Source of the DNA: an uncultured Paracoccaceae bacterium | GTDB taxonomy: Bacteria; Pseudomonadota; Alphaproteobacteria; Rhodobacterales; Rhodobacteraceae | Length of the DNA: 40,382 nt | Assembly: GCA_937883775.1 (NCBI GenBank) | Contig: CAKZXZ010000041.1 | Span: 1 to 40,382, forward strand | Direction of reading: 5' to 3' | Shown here: in pieces, positions 8,268 through 16,957 of the stretch | How positions within the stretch are numbered: position 1 is the stretch's first letter | Layout: each line of letters begins with the position of its first letter | Notes under the pieces: generated by a model | The model's input: the letters and a program-made list of their open reading frames with translations, nothing else | What the model was told of the DNA's origin: nothing | Databases searched by the model: none | Made by a program: the position numbers and the translations under genes

Positions 8268-11038
8268 TGTTTATGCTTGGCCCCATCGGTTTCGCCTTTC
8301 CGCTGCTGCTGCTTGCCCTGATCGTTCTGCCGATCCTGTGGCTGCTGCTGCGTGCGGTCCCGCCCGCCCCCATCAAACGCCGCTTCCCCGGTGTCGCCCT
8401 CCTGCTGGGTCTTGAGGATGCCGAGACGCAAACCGACAAGACCCCGTGGTGGCTGTTGCTACTGCGGATGCTCGCTGTTGCCGCCGTCATCATCGGCTTC
8501 GCAGGCCCCGTCCTGAACCCGCAGGCCGAACGCGCTGGCTCTGGCCCGCTTCTGATCCTCGCCGATGCCAGCTGGGCCGACGCGCCCACATGGTCCGCCA
8601 AGCTGGACCGGATTGAAACCGCGCTCTCAGAGGCGTCTCGCGCGGGTCGCCCCGTCGCTTTGGCGCTGGCCACCGATCTGCCTTCGGGCGATCTTGCGTT
8701 TCAAGCGGCCGAAGCGGTTGCGTCGCGCGTGCCCGGGCTGGCGCCACAACCCTTTGCGCCCGATATGGCGCGGCTTGCCACATGGGTCGCCGCCCAGCCT
8801 GACCCGTTCGAGACGATCTGGATGTCCGACGGTCTGGCCCATGATGGGCGCGACGCCGTTCTTGACGCGTTGGAAGCCAAGGGCGATGTGCGGGTCTTCC
8901 AAAGTGCCCGCGCGGTATACGGCATGGCGCCTGCCACCTTTGCAGACGGCGTGCTTGAACTCACAGCCTTGCGCGCGGCCTCGGGCGACGGCGCTGACGT
9001 AACCATCGCAGCCCGTGGCCTTGATCCGAACGGGGTCGAGCGCGAGTTGGCGCGCGTGTCCCTGCGCTTTGAGCCCGATCAATCGCGCGCAACTGTCGAA
9101 CTGTCCCTGCCGCCCGAACTGCGCAACCGCGTGTCGCGGTTTGAGGTGATCGGCCAACGCTCTGCAGGGGCCGTCAGCCTGACGGATGACACTCTAAAGC
9201 GCCGCGAGGTCGCTTTGATCGCAGGCCGCGAAGACCGCGAAGGCCTCGAACTGCTCTCGCCTTTGCATTACCTGGAACAAGCGCTTGAACCCACCGCTGA
9301 TCTGATCGACGGTCCGATGGAGACGCTGCTTCTGGCCAACCCCGACGTCATCGTTCTGGCCGATGTCGCCAGCCTCGCGGGGTCCGAAGACTCGCAGTTG
9401 CGAACGTGGGTTGAAAACGGTGGCATGCTGTTGCGCTTTGCAGGCTCGCGCCTTGCCGCCAGCGATGTCAGCCGGTCCGAAGAAGACCCGCTGATGCCTG
9501 TGCGCCTGCGCGCGGGCGGCCGCACCGTGGGCGGTGCGATGTCGTGGGGGGAACCCAAAGGTCTGCGCGCCTTTGATGAAGACAGCCCCTTCTTTGGTCT
9601 GCAAATCCCGCCCGAAGTGACCGTCAATGCGCAGGTCATGGCGCAACCCGATCCCGATCTTCCGCAGCGCGTGATCGCCGCACTTGCCGATGGAACGCCA
9701 CTGGTCACCCGCAAAACGCTTGGCGATGGGCAGGTGGTTCTGTTCCACGTGACCGCGAATGCAGAATGGTCGACGCTGCCGCTATCGGGTCTTTTCGTAC
9801 AAATGCTCGAACGGCTTGCCGTGTCGACCCGCCCCGCGGCGCCTGATGCGGCAGACCTTGAAGGCACCACATGGCTGCCCGAGCAAACCCTGACAGCGTT
9901 CGGAAATGTCGAGGATGCAGGCGTGCTGCCCGGCGTGGACGGCGCCGCTTTGGCCAGCGGTTTGCCATCGGTCGACATGCCCCCCGGCCTTTATGCGGGC
10001 GGTGACCGCCGTCTGGCGTTGAATGTGATCTCGTCCGAAACTGTTTTGTCCGCGGCCGTCTGGCCCTCGCGGATCACAGTCGAAGGATTAAGCGTTGCTG
10101 AGGAAACTCCGTTGAAAGGTCTCTTGTTAAGCTTTGCGTTGCTTGCACTTGCGGTCGATCTGATTGCATCACTGGCCTTGTCAGGGCGCCTGCGCGGGCC
10201 GCGTGCGGCCAATGCTGCGCTGGTTGTGACGTTGGCCGCGGCGCTGGGCTTCGCAGCGCCGGTGGCAGAGGCGCAACAAGACGACAGCTTTGCGATTACG
10301 GCCACCAGCGAGGTCGTGCTGGCCCATGTTATCACGGGTGACGCGCGCCTTGATGAGGTGGCGCTTGCGGGTTTACGTGGTATCAGCCAGACGCTTTTCC
10401 GGCGGACATCCATTGAACCGGCCGAGCCGATTTCCGTCAATCTGGAAACCGATGAGCTGTCATTCTTTCCGTTTATCTATTGGCCGATCAGCGCCGATCA
10501 GCCCCTCCCCAGTGACGAGGCCTATGCCAAGCTGAACCGGTATCTGCGCACTGGCGGCATGATCCTGTTCGACACGCGCGATGCCGATACCGCGCGGTTT
10601 GGCGCATCAAGCCCGAACGGGCGCAAGTTGCAACAGCTTGCGCGCCCGCTGGACGTGCCCCCGCTTGAGCCTATTCCGAACGATCATGTGCTGACCCGGA
10701 CATTCTATCTGCTTCAGGATTTCCCCGGCAGGCATGCCAGCCGCGACGTCTGGGTCGAAGCCGCACCGGCAGACGCCGAGCAGGTCGACGGCATGCCCTT
10801 CCGCAACCTCAACGACGGTGTGACGCCGGTTGTGATCGGTGGCAATGACTGGGCCTCGGCTTGGGCCGTGGATGCGCGCGGCAATCGCATGTTCCCGGTG
10901 GGCCGTGGCTATGCCGGTGAGCGCCAGCGCGAGATTGCCTTGCGCTTTGGGGTGAACCTTTTGATGCATGTGCTGACGGGCAACTACAAATCCGATCAGG
11001 TTCATGTCCCCGCTTTGCTGGATCGGCTGGGCCAATGA
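8267..11038 (+). CDS. BatA N-terminal / DUF4159 domain membrane protein
   Basis: From ATG 8267 the product has 923 residues. The N-terminal 90 residues contain two membrane helices around LLLLALIVLPILWLLL and LLLLRMLAVAAVIIGFAGP, the aerotolerance-regulator (BatA) N-terminal pattern. A long soluble VWA-like region follows, then another membrane segment near LKGLLLSFALLALAVDLIASLAL (about 610-640) and a second hydrophobic stretch. The last 210 residues form a DUF4159 domain beginning FAITATSEVVLAHVITGD, with SFFPFIYWPIS and GGMILFDTRD. This fused architecture is common in alphaproteobacterial MoxR operons. The stop/start overlap TGATG with the DUF58 gene supports the chosen start. The role is probably envelope-related; the exact function is unknown. 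Confidence 0.9.
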   Translation: MFMLGPIGFAFPLLLLALIVLPILWLLLRAVPPAPIKRRFPGVALLLGLEDAETQTDKTPWWLLLLRMLAVAAVIIGFAGPVLNPQAERAGSGPLLILADASWADAPTWSAKLDRIETALSEASRAGRPVALALATDLPSGDLAFQAAEAVASRVPGLAPQPFAPDMARLATWVAAQPDPFETIWMSDGLAHDGRDAVLDALEAKGDVRVFQSARAVYGMAPATFADGVLELTALRAASGDGADVTIAARGLDPNGVERELARVSLRFEPDQSRATVELSLPPELRNRVSRFEVIGQRSAGAVSLTDDTLKRREVALIAGREDREGLELLSPLHYLEQALEPTADLIDGPMETLLLANPDVIVLADVASLAGSEDSQLRTWVENGGMLLRFAGSRLAASDVSRSEEDPLMPVRLRAGGRTVGGAMSWGEPKGLRAFDEDSPFFGLQIPPEVTVNAQVMAQPDPDLPQRVIAALADGTPLVTRKTLGDGQVVLFHVTANAEWSTLPLSGLFVQMLERLAVSTRPAAPDAADLEGTTWLPEQTLTAFGNVEDAGVLPGVDGAALASGLPSVDMPPGLYAGGDRRLALNVISSETVLSAAVWPSRITVEGLSVAEETPLKGLLLSFALLALAVDLIASLALSGRLRGPRAANAALVVTLAAALGFAAPVAEAQQDDSFAITATSEVVLAHVITGDARLDEVALAGLRGISQTLFRRTSIEPAEPISVNLETDELSFFPFIYWPISADQPLPSDEAYAKLNRYLRTGGMILFDTRDADTARFGASSPNGRKLQQLARPLDVPPLEPIPNDHVLTRTFYLLQDFPGRHASRDVWVEAAPADAEQVDGMPFRNLNDGVTPVVIGGNDWASAWAVDARGNRMFPVGRGYAGERQREIALRFGVNLLMHVLTGNYKSDQVHVPALLDRLGQ

Positions 11039-11052
11039 GGAGAGGTCGGATG

Positions 11053-11085
11053 CCTGCGGCGCGGATATTTGAAAAAAGCGAAGCC
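11053..11085 (+). repeat. Dispersed gene-end element, copy 2
   Basis: This stretch lies 14 bases after the stop of the DUF4159 gene and just before the ATG at 11088. Its core matches copy 1 (661-694) at 19 of 20 positions of GGATATTTGRAAAAAGCGAA, again preceded by a GC-rich block and again in sense orientation to the upstream gene. It separates two genes that otherwise look like one operon. Confidence 0.65.
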
Positions 11086-11087
11086 TC

Positions 11088-13151
11088 ATGAGCGGGCAGG
11101 TGATCTTTGATCCGTTAGTGCCGTGGATGGTGCTTTATGGGGCGGCTGCAGTGCTTTTGCTGCTCGTCGTCTTCTCGTTGTGGCGCGGCCTTGCCGGCTG
11201 GTGGCTGCGCGGGTTGGCGGCGGTTGCTTTGCTGGCTGCCATCGCAAATCCGTCTTTGCAGAATGAAGACCGCACACCGCTCAGCGATATTATCGTGCTT
11301 GTGGTCGATGAAAGCGCCTCGCAAGGCATCTCGGACCGTTCAGCCCAAGCGGCCGACGCTGTTGCAGCGCTAGAAGCAGAGGTTGCGGCCCGCCCCAATA
11401 CCGAGCTGCGGATCGTGACCTTGCGGGACGGGCAGGGCGATGAAGGCACCTTGCTGATGAGCGCTGTCACCGAAGCGCTGGCACAAGAACCGCAAGCCCG
11501 GATTGCTGGAATTGTGACGCTGACCGACGGACAGTTGCACGACGTTGAGCGGGCGCCTGAACTGCCTGCACCTTTGCATGTGTTGCTTACCGGGCGCGAA
11601 GATGACTGGGACCGCCGTCTGGTGATCGAAAACGCGCCAGCCTTCGCCATTCTGGGTGAACCCGTTGCGCTGACCTTGCGTGTCGAGGATCAGGGTGCCG
11701 CGCCCGAGGCCGCCCTCGCGCAGTTGCAAATTTCGGTCGATGGCGAAGAGCCACAGAGCTTTTCGGTGCCAATCGGTGAGACCTTAGAGCTGCCCGTGAC
11801 CTTGCCCCACGGGGGCATGAATGTGATCCAGTTCACCGTGCCCACCGAAGAGGGGGAGCTGACCGACCGCAACAATTCTGCCGTTGTCCAGATCAACGGC
11901 GTGCGTGACCGTCTGCGTGTGCTTCTTGTCTCGGGCGAGCCGCATCCCGGCGAGCGCACATGGCGCAACCTGCTGAAATCCGACAGCTCGGTCGATCTGG
12001 TGCATTTCACCATTCTGCGCCCCCCCGAAAAGCAGGATGGCGTTCCCGTCGATGAGCTTTCGTTGATCGCCTTTCCCACGCGCGAGCTTTTTCTTGAGAA
12101 GATCGACGAGTTCGATCTGATTATCTTTGATCGGTATAAACGTCGGGGCATTCTGCCTGCGATCTATCTGGATAACGTCCGCAACTATGTTGAAGAAGGC
12201 GGTGCGGTTCTGGTGGCCGCAGGCCCGGATTTTGCCTCTGCCGACAGCCTTTATCGCTCTCCTTTGGGCGAGATTATTCCGGGACGCCCCACCGCGCGTG
12301 TGATCGAAGACGGCTTTTTGCCGCGCATCTCGGAGGTGGGCGGGCGCCATCCGGTGACAGAAGGGCTTGATGCATTGTCGCCGCCTGGTGAAGACGGCGC
12401 GCCCGGTTGGGGGCGTTGGTTCCGGCTGATCGATGTGACCGAAAGTGCTGGGAATACCGTGATGGTGGGCCCCGATGACAAGCCGCTTTTGCTGCTCGAC
12501 CGGGTTGGCGAGGGGCGCGTGGCCCTGATGGCGTCTGACCATGCGTGGCTGTGGAATCGCGGCTATGAAGGGGGCGGACCGCAGCTTGAACTGCTTCGGC
12601 GCTTGGCCCACTGGATGATGAAAGAGCCACAGCTTGAGGAAGAAGCCCTGTGGGCCGAACCTGATGGTCAATCGATGACCATCGTCCGCCGCACCCTCGA
12701 AGAGACCGTGGGCGATGTGACCGTGACCCTGCCCGATGGCAGCGAAATCATCGTTCAGCTTGAGCAGACAGCACCCGGCCGTTGGCAGGCTGAATTCGAA
12801 GGCCCCGAGATTGGGCTTTATCGCCTCACCGATGGCGAAGAAGACGCCGTGATTGCGCTTGGCCCCGCGGCGCCACGCGAGTTTGAAAACACCATCGCCG
12901 ATGGCACCTTGATGAGCCCGCTTGTCGAGACGATGCGCGGTGGTGTCATGGCGCTGGAGGACGGGGTTCCGGATTTGCGCAACGTGCGGGCCGGACGCCC
13001 TGCCGCGGGGCGCGGCTGGATCGGCATCACCCCGCGCGAGGCTTATGTGACAGCAGATGTCACCGTCACCTCGCTTTTGCCTGCATGGCTGTTTTTGCTG
13101 ATTGCGGCCAGCCTGATGATAGGGGCATGGCTGCGCGAAGGGCGGCGTTAG
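11088..13151 (+). CDS. Membrane protein with glutamine-amidotransferase-like fold, MoxR operon
   Basis: This 687-residue protein has two N-terminal membrane helices (about 11-30 and 37-52), a large presumably periplasmic region, and a C-terminal helix (about 660-680) followed by a short basic tail. The region from about 60 looks like a degenerate VWA domain (IIVLVVDESASQG). A later part (VRNYVEEGGAVLVAAGPDFAS, and GEGRVALMASDHAWLWNRGYEGGGPQ) resembles the class I glutamine-amidotransferase-like fold commonly annotated for this family. It is the last gene of the MoxR/DUF58/DUF4159 operon. I see no catalytic triad that I can assign with confidence, so an enzymatic role is doubtful. Its stop is three bases from that of the convergent gene at 13155. 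Confidence 0.85.
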   Translation: MSGQVIFDPLVPWMVLYGAAAVLLLLVVFSLWRGLAGWWLRGLAAVALLAAIANPSLQNEDRTPLSDIIVLVVDESASQGISDRSAQAADAVAALEAEVAARPNTELRIVTLRDGQGDEGTLLMSAVTEALAQEPQARIAGIVTLTDGQLHDVERAPELPAPLHVLLTGREDDWDRRLVIENAPAFAILGEPVALTLRVEDQGAAPEAALAQLQISVDGEEPQSFSVPIGETLELPVTLPHGGMNVIQFTVPTEEGELTDRNNSAVVQINGVRDRLRVLLVSGEPHPGERTWRNLLKSDSSVDLVHFTILRPPEKQDGVPVDELSLIAFPTRELFLEKIDEFDLIIFDRYKRRGILPAIYLDNVRNYVEEGGAVLVAAGPDFASADSLYRSPLGEIIPGRPTARVIEDGFLPRISEVGGRHPVTEGLDALSPPGEDGAPGWGRWFRLIDVTESAGNTVMVGPDDKPLLLLDRVGEGRVALMASDHAWLWNRGYEGGGPQLELLRRLAHWMMKEPQLEEEALWAEPDGQSMTIVRRTLEETVGDVTVTLPDGSEIIVQLEQTAPGRWQAEFEGPEIGLYRLTDGEEDAVIALGPAAPREFENTIADGTLMSPLVETMRGGVMALEDGVPDLRNVRAGRPAAGRGWIGITPREAYVTADVTVTSLLPAWLFLLIAASLMIGAWLREGRR

Positions 13152-13154
13152 ACG

Positions 13155-13505
13155 CTAGCGTAAATTCACGCGATACGTGTCTTGGGCCATGCCTGTCACA
13201 TTGTCACTTGCCCGGATCAGGATGTGGTCAATCCCGTCGGGGATCACGACGCCTGACAGGCTGCGCGTAAAAGGCTGCTCTGTTTCATGGGGGTGCAACA
13301 GCTTGCGATAGCCCAGCTGCGTGCCGTCCGGCGCCAGCACGGCCCATCCATCCGCATAGTGATCCCAGCCGGTATCGCCGTGCCGGATCGTCACGCTGAT
13401 CGTCGCGGTGTTACCGGACATCGAAATCGTGGCAGCCTCGACGACCGGATCATCCGCGAAGGCGGGGCCTGCAAGGCAAGCCAAAAGAGCAAATGCGTAT
13501 CTCAT
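13155..13505 (-). CDS. Small periplasmic protein of unknown function
   Basis: This 116-residue protein has a clear signal peptide (MRYAFALLACLAGPAFA, cleavage after AFA) and a mature part of about 99 residues rich in beta-strand patterns (ATISMSGNTATISVTIRHGDTGWDHYADGWAVL). It looks like a single beta-sandwich domain. I recognise no family, although similar short secreted proteins are common in Rhodobacterales. There is no ribosome binding site upstream of the ATG; instead a TATATA box lies six bases before it, so the mRNA may be leaderless. Confidence 0.8.
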   Translation of the reverse strand: MRYAFALLACLAGPAFADDPVVEAATISMSGNTATISVTIRHGDTGWDHYADGWAVLAPDGTQLGYRKLLHPHETEQPFTRSLSGVVIPDGIDHILIRASDNVTGMAQDTYRVNLR

Positions 13506-13511
13506 AGGTGC

Positions 13512-13540
13512 TATATAGGGGGCGGCCTGATGGCTGTCGC
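13512..13540 (-). promoter_or_regulatory. Candidate promoter giving a leaderless mRNA
   Basis: Read on the minus strand, GCGACA (13540-13535) is followed after 17 bases by TATATA (13517-13512) and then by GCACCT and the ATG at 13505. The spacing would place the transcript start at or within a base or two of the A of the start codon. It occupies most of the short gap after the DUF599 stop. Confidence 0.4.
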
Positions 13541-13541
13541 G

Positions 13542-14258
13542 TCACTTCTGTGTGACGGTTTCAGTGTCTGGCATCAAAAGCACACTTCTGGACCGCGACG
13601 CGAATTCGCGCCGCCAGATCACGCCCAAAGTCAGCAATGTCGCAAGGATCAATGCAGGCGCGCCGATCAGCCATAACGCAGATCCAAGACCAAAATAGAT
13701 CGAGCGGAGCCCGCGATTATAGCCCGTTGCAGCCGTGATATTGATCTCGGCAGCTTTTGCGGCACGCGGATACGCGCTGGGATCGGTCTCGTCATTTGGC
13801 ACGGCTGCCATGACGACGGAACAATAGCCAAACAGCCGATGCGCCCAGACGAATTTGAGGAAGGCATTCGCGATGAAGAGCAGGATCAGCAGGATCTTGA
13901 CCTCCCAAACCACGGCCGGGGCGCGCTCGATCGCCAAGTCTTCGGCCACGCCTAGCAGCCGGTCGGTGTTGCCGATCAAGGCCAGCCCGCCGCCCATCGC
14001 AATCATGCAGGCAGAGGCGAAAAAGGCTGTGCCCTGTCGCAGGTTTCCAAGGATCTGCGCATCAAAGATACGGGGGGAGCGGGTGACAAACGCATGCATC
14101 CAGTCGCGTCGATAGGCCTTCATCAAAACCGAAACGGATGCGCGATGCGCAGGCGCATTCTCGATCACCACGCCAATCCCGATCCACGCAACAATTAAAA
14201 GGCCCACGGCAAAAGCATCAAGGGCGGTGAAAAGGCTAAGAACGTCGGCAAATGTCAT
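13542..14258 (-). CDS. DUF599 family membrane protein
   Basis: This 238-residue protein has four predicted membrane segments: residues about 10-32, 75-98, 115-137 and 200-225. Features typical of DUF599 are the N-terminal helix, the SVLMKAYRRDWMHAFVTRSPRIFDAQILGNLRQG segment and the loop AATGYNRGLRSIYFGLG before the last helix. The function of the family is unknown. It is divergent from glcD, with about 100 bases between the starts, and upstream of the small periplasmic protein on the same strand. Confidence 0.88.
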   Translation of the reverse strand: MTFADVLSLFTALDAFAVGLLIVAWIGIGVVIENAPAHRASVSVLMKAYRRDWMHAFVTRSPRIFDAQILGNLRQGTAFFASACMIAMGGGLALIGNTDRLLGVAEDLAIERAPAVVWEVKILLILLFIANAFLKFVWAHRLFGYCSVVMAAVPNDETDPSAYPRAAKAAEINITAATGYNRGLRSIYFGLGSALWLIGAPALILATLLTLGVIWRREFASRSRSVLLMPDTETVTQK

Positions 14259-14288
14259 GGGTCTGACGCTATCGCGGTTCGGAAAGCC

Positions 14289-14326
14289 TTGCCAATCCGT
14301 GAAATTGGTTATATTTGTTTACCAAT
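14289..14326 (+). promoter_or_regulatory. Candidate glc operon operator and promoter
   Basis: A perfect inverted repeat ATTGGT (14304-14309) and ACCAAT (14321-14326) with an 11-base spacer lies 36 bases upstream of the glcD start. A TATATT hexamer (14310-14315) fills the spacer, and a TTGCCA (14289-14294) lies upstream at a short 15-base spacing. The repeat fits a LysR T-N11-A box; GntR family sites with TTGGT/ACCAA half-sites usually have shorter spacers. The regulator is not in this window. Confidence 0.4.
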
Positions 14327-14361
14327 AGCAAGCAATCGACCTTGATCCGGAGGAGATCATC

Positions 14362-15810
14362 ATGGAAATGCCAGCACCAAACGCCGCTGTTCTGTCCAAG
14401 AAGGCCAAAATCGTTGCCCGGCTGCAAGCGGTGCTGCCCCCGAGTGCTGTAATCCATGAAGAGGCCGAAACCCGCGCCTATGAATGCGACGCGCTCAGCG
14501 CGTATCGCTGCCCGCCGCTTGCGGCTGTGCTTCCGTCGTCGACCGAAGAAGTCTCCGCCGTTCTGAAAATCTGTCATGAGGAAGGCGTGCCCGTTGTCCC
14601 GCGCGGCTCTGGCACCTCTCTGGCCGGTGGGGCGCTGCCGACAGCAGATAGCGTGATCCTTGGCGTTGCACGTCTGAATGACGTGATCGAAACCGATTAT
14701 GAAAACCGCGTCATCAAGGTCCAGACAGGCCGCACCAATCTCAGCGTCACGGGCGCGGTGGAAGAAGAGGATTTCTTTTACGCCCCCGACCCCTCCAGCC
14801 AGCTTGCCTGCGCAATTGCGGGCAATATCGCGATGAATTCAGGTGGTGCGCATTGCCTGAAATACGGTGTGACCACCAACAATCTGCTGGGCGTGACTCT
14901 TGTGATGATGGACGGCACGATCACTGAACTGGGCGGCGCACATCTGGATGCGGGCGGTCTTGATCTGCTGGGGCTGATCTGTGGCTCTGAAGGTCAGCTT
15001 GGTGTCGTGACCGAAGCCACGTTGCGCATCCTACGCAAGCCCGAAGGCGCGCGCCCTGTCCTGATGGGCTTTGACAGCGCCGAAATAGCAGGCGCCTGTG
15101 TCAGCGATATCATCAAGGCAGGTGTCCTGCCTGTTGCCATCGAATACATGGACAAGAAAGTCATCGACGTGGTCGAGAACTACGCGCAGGCAGGCTATCC
15201 CACATGCGAAGCGCTGCTGATTGTCGAGGTCGAAGGCGCCCCTGCCGAGATTGACGAACAACTTGGCCTCATCACGCAGATCGCCCGAAAGCATAACCCG
15301 GTCGAACTGCGCGAAAGTACCTCGTCCGAAGAAGCGGCAAAGATCTGGCTGGGCCGCAAATCGGCTTTTGGCGCGATGGGCCAGCTGAACGACTACATGT
15401 GCCTGGATGGCACGATCCCGGTGTCATCGCTGCCCTACGTCCTCAGACGCATTGGTGAGCTAAGCGCCGAACACGGGCTTGAGGTCGGCAACGTCTTTCA
15501 CGCAGGCGACGGCAATATGCACCCGCTGATCCTGTTTGATGCCAACAAGCCGGGTGATCTGGAAACCTGCGAAGCGCTGGGTGCAGACATTCTGCGCCTG
15601 TGCGTCGAGGTGGGCGGTTGCCTGACCGGCGAACATGGCGTCGGCATCGAAAAACGCGATCTCATGAACGATCAGTTCGCTCCTGACGATCTCGAAAACC
15701 AGATGGCCGTGAAGGATGTCTTTGATCCCACATGGCTGCTCAACCCGGCCAAAGTGTTCCCCCTCGCGGTGTCCGAACGCCGCCGGGCACTTGCGATTGC
15801 TGCTGAATAA
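14362..15810 (+). CDS. glcD: Glycolate oxidase subunit GlcD (FAD-linked)
   Basis: This 482-residue subunit carries the FAD and the active site of glycolate dehydrogenase, which oxidises glycolate to glyoxylate and passes electrons through GlcE and GlcF to the respiratory chain. The FAD-binding loop PRGSGTSLAGG (80-90) is intact. The C-terminal half has the FAD-oxidase domain, with GNVFHAGDGNMHPLILFD and the family signature GGCLTGEHGVGIEKRD near the end. A strong ribosome binding site GGAGGAG at 14349-14355 supports the ATG at 14362. It is first in a tight three-gene operon. Glycolate is a major phytoplankton exudate, so the operon fits a marine heterotroph. Confidence 0.95.
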   Translation: MEMPAPNAAVLSKKAKIVARLQAVLPPSAVIHEEAETRAYECDALSAYRCPPLAAVLPSSTEEVSAVLKICHEEGVPVVPRGSGTSLAGGALPTADSVILGVARLNDVIETDYENRVIKVQTGRTNLSVTGAVEEEDFFYAPDPSSQLACAIAGNIAMNSGGAHCLKYGVTTNNLLGVTLVMMDGTITELGGAHLDAGGLDLLGLICGSEGQLGVVTEATLRILRKPEGARPVLMGFDSAEIAGACVSDIIKAGVLPVAIEYMDKKVIDVVENYAQAGYPTCEALLIVEVEGAPAEIDEQLGLITQIARKHNPVELRESTSSEEAAKIWLGRKSAFGAMGQLNDYMCLDGTIPVSSLPYVLRRIGELSAEHGLEVGNVFHAGDGNMHPLILFDANKPGDLETCEALGADILRLCVEVGGCLTGEHGVGIEKRDLMNDQFAPDDLENQMAVKDVFDPTWLLNPAKVFPLAVSERRRALAIAAE

Positions 15811-15822
15811 AAAGGCCCTGAA

Positions 15823-16947
15823 ATGACCCCGAACTCGGAAGCCGAGCTGGCCGACGCCATCGCCAGCGCCAAAACCCCTTTGCGCATCATGGGCGGCGGC
15901 ACCCGTCCCGTGGGCAACCCAGTCGCGGGCGAAGTGCTTTCTACCTCCGGTTTGTCCGGCATCGAGCTTTACGAGCCCGGCGCGCTGACAATCGTTGCAA
16001 AAGCCGGAACCCCTGTCGACGAAATCGAAGCGGCGCTGTCCAAGGAAAACCAACGCCTCGCGTTTGAGCCGATGGACCACCGCAGCCTTCTGGGCACCAA
16101 CGGCACACCCACGATCGGCGGTATTGTCGCCGCCAACGTCAGCGGTCCGCGCCGTGTGCAATCGGGCGCCTGCCGCGATCACATGTTGGGCGTGCGTTTT
16201 GTCGATGGCACCGGCACGATCCTGAAAAACGGGGGCCGCGTGATGAAGAACGTCACCGGCTACGACCTGGTCAAGCTACTAACGGGCAGCTACGGCACCC
16301 TTGGCGTGCTGACCGAGGTCTCGCTCAAGGTGCTGCCCAAGACCGACACGCAAGCCACGCTGATGATCCACGGTCTGGATTTCCCCCAAGCGGTCAAGGC
16401 GATGTCGGCGGCGCTTGGCTCTCCCTACGAGGTGTCGGCGGCGGCCCATATGCCTGATATGGGCGACGGCGCTGTCACGATGCTGCGCATCGAAGGCTTT
16501 GAGCAGTCGGTCGCATATCGCGCCGAACAGCTGGCCAACGAACTGGCGACATTCGGCGAGATTACGGTCGAAACCGACGCCGGGAAATCCGCAAAGATCT
16601 GGACGGCCTCGCGCGATGTCGCGGGTTTTGAGAACGCCGATGGCGATGTCTGGCGTATTTCTGTGAAGCCGACAGACGGTGCAACCATCGCCGCTAGTCT
16701 GGGCGCAGACCAGCTCTTTATGGACTGGGGTGGTGGCCTGATCTGGGCTGTTATGCCCAAAGGCACGGATTTGCGGGCCAGAATGAACGGCACCCCAGGC
16801 CATGCAACGCTGATCCGCGCCGATGAAGCCACGCGCGCCACATTGGGCACATTCCACCCCGAGCTTGCACCGGTCGCCAAGATCAGCGCGGGCCTCCGCA
16901 ATAAATTTGACCCAAAGGGGATCTTGAACCCTGGCCTGATGACCTGA
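15823..16947 (+). CDS. glcE: Glycolate oxidase subunit GlcE
   Basis: This 374-residue FAD-binding subunit is a shorter relative of GlcD. The N-terminal FAD-binding domain holds MGGGTRPVG (about 25-33), DHRSLLGTNGTPTIGGIVAANVSGPRRV and GGRVMKNVTGYDLVKLLTGSYGTLGVLTEVSLKVLPK, all typical of GlcE. The C-terminus FDPKGILNPGLM is the usual family ending. It starts 12 bases after glcD stops and ends 10 bases before glcF, so the three are cotranscribed. Confidence 0.94.
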   Translation: MTPNSEAELADAIASAKTPLRIMGGGTRPVGNPVAGEVLSTSGLSGIELYEPGALTIVAKAGTPVDEIEAALSKENQRLAFEPMDHRSLLGTNGTPTIGGIVAANVSGPRRVQSGACRDHMLGVRFVDGTGTILKNGGRVMKNVTGYDLVKLLTGSYGTLGVLTEVSLKVLPKTDTQATLMIHGLDFPQAVKAMSAALGSPYEVSAAAHMPDMGDGAVTMLRIEGFEQSVAYRAEQLANELATFGEITVETDAGKSAKIWTASRDVAGFENADGDVWRISVKPTDGATIAASLGADQLFMDWGGGLIWAVMPKGTDLRARMNGTPGHATLIRADEATRATLGTFHPELAPVAKISAGLRNKFDPKGILNPGLMT

Positions 16948-16957
16948 GGAGCGCGCC

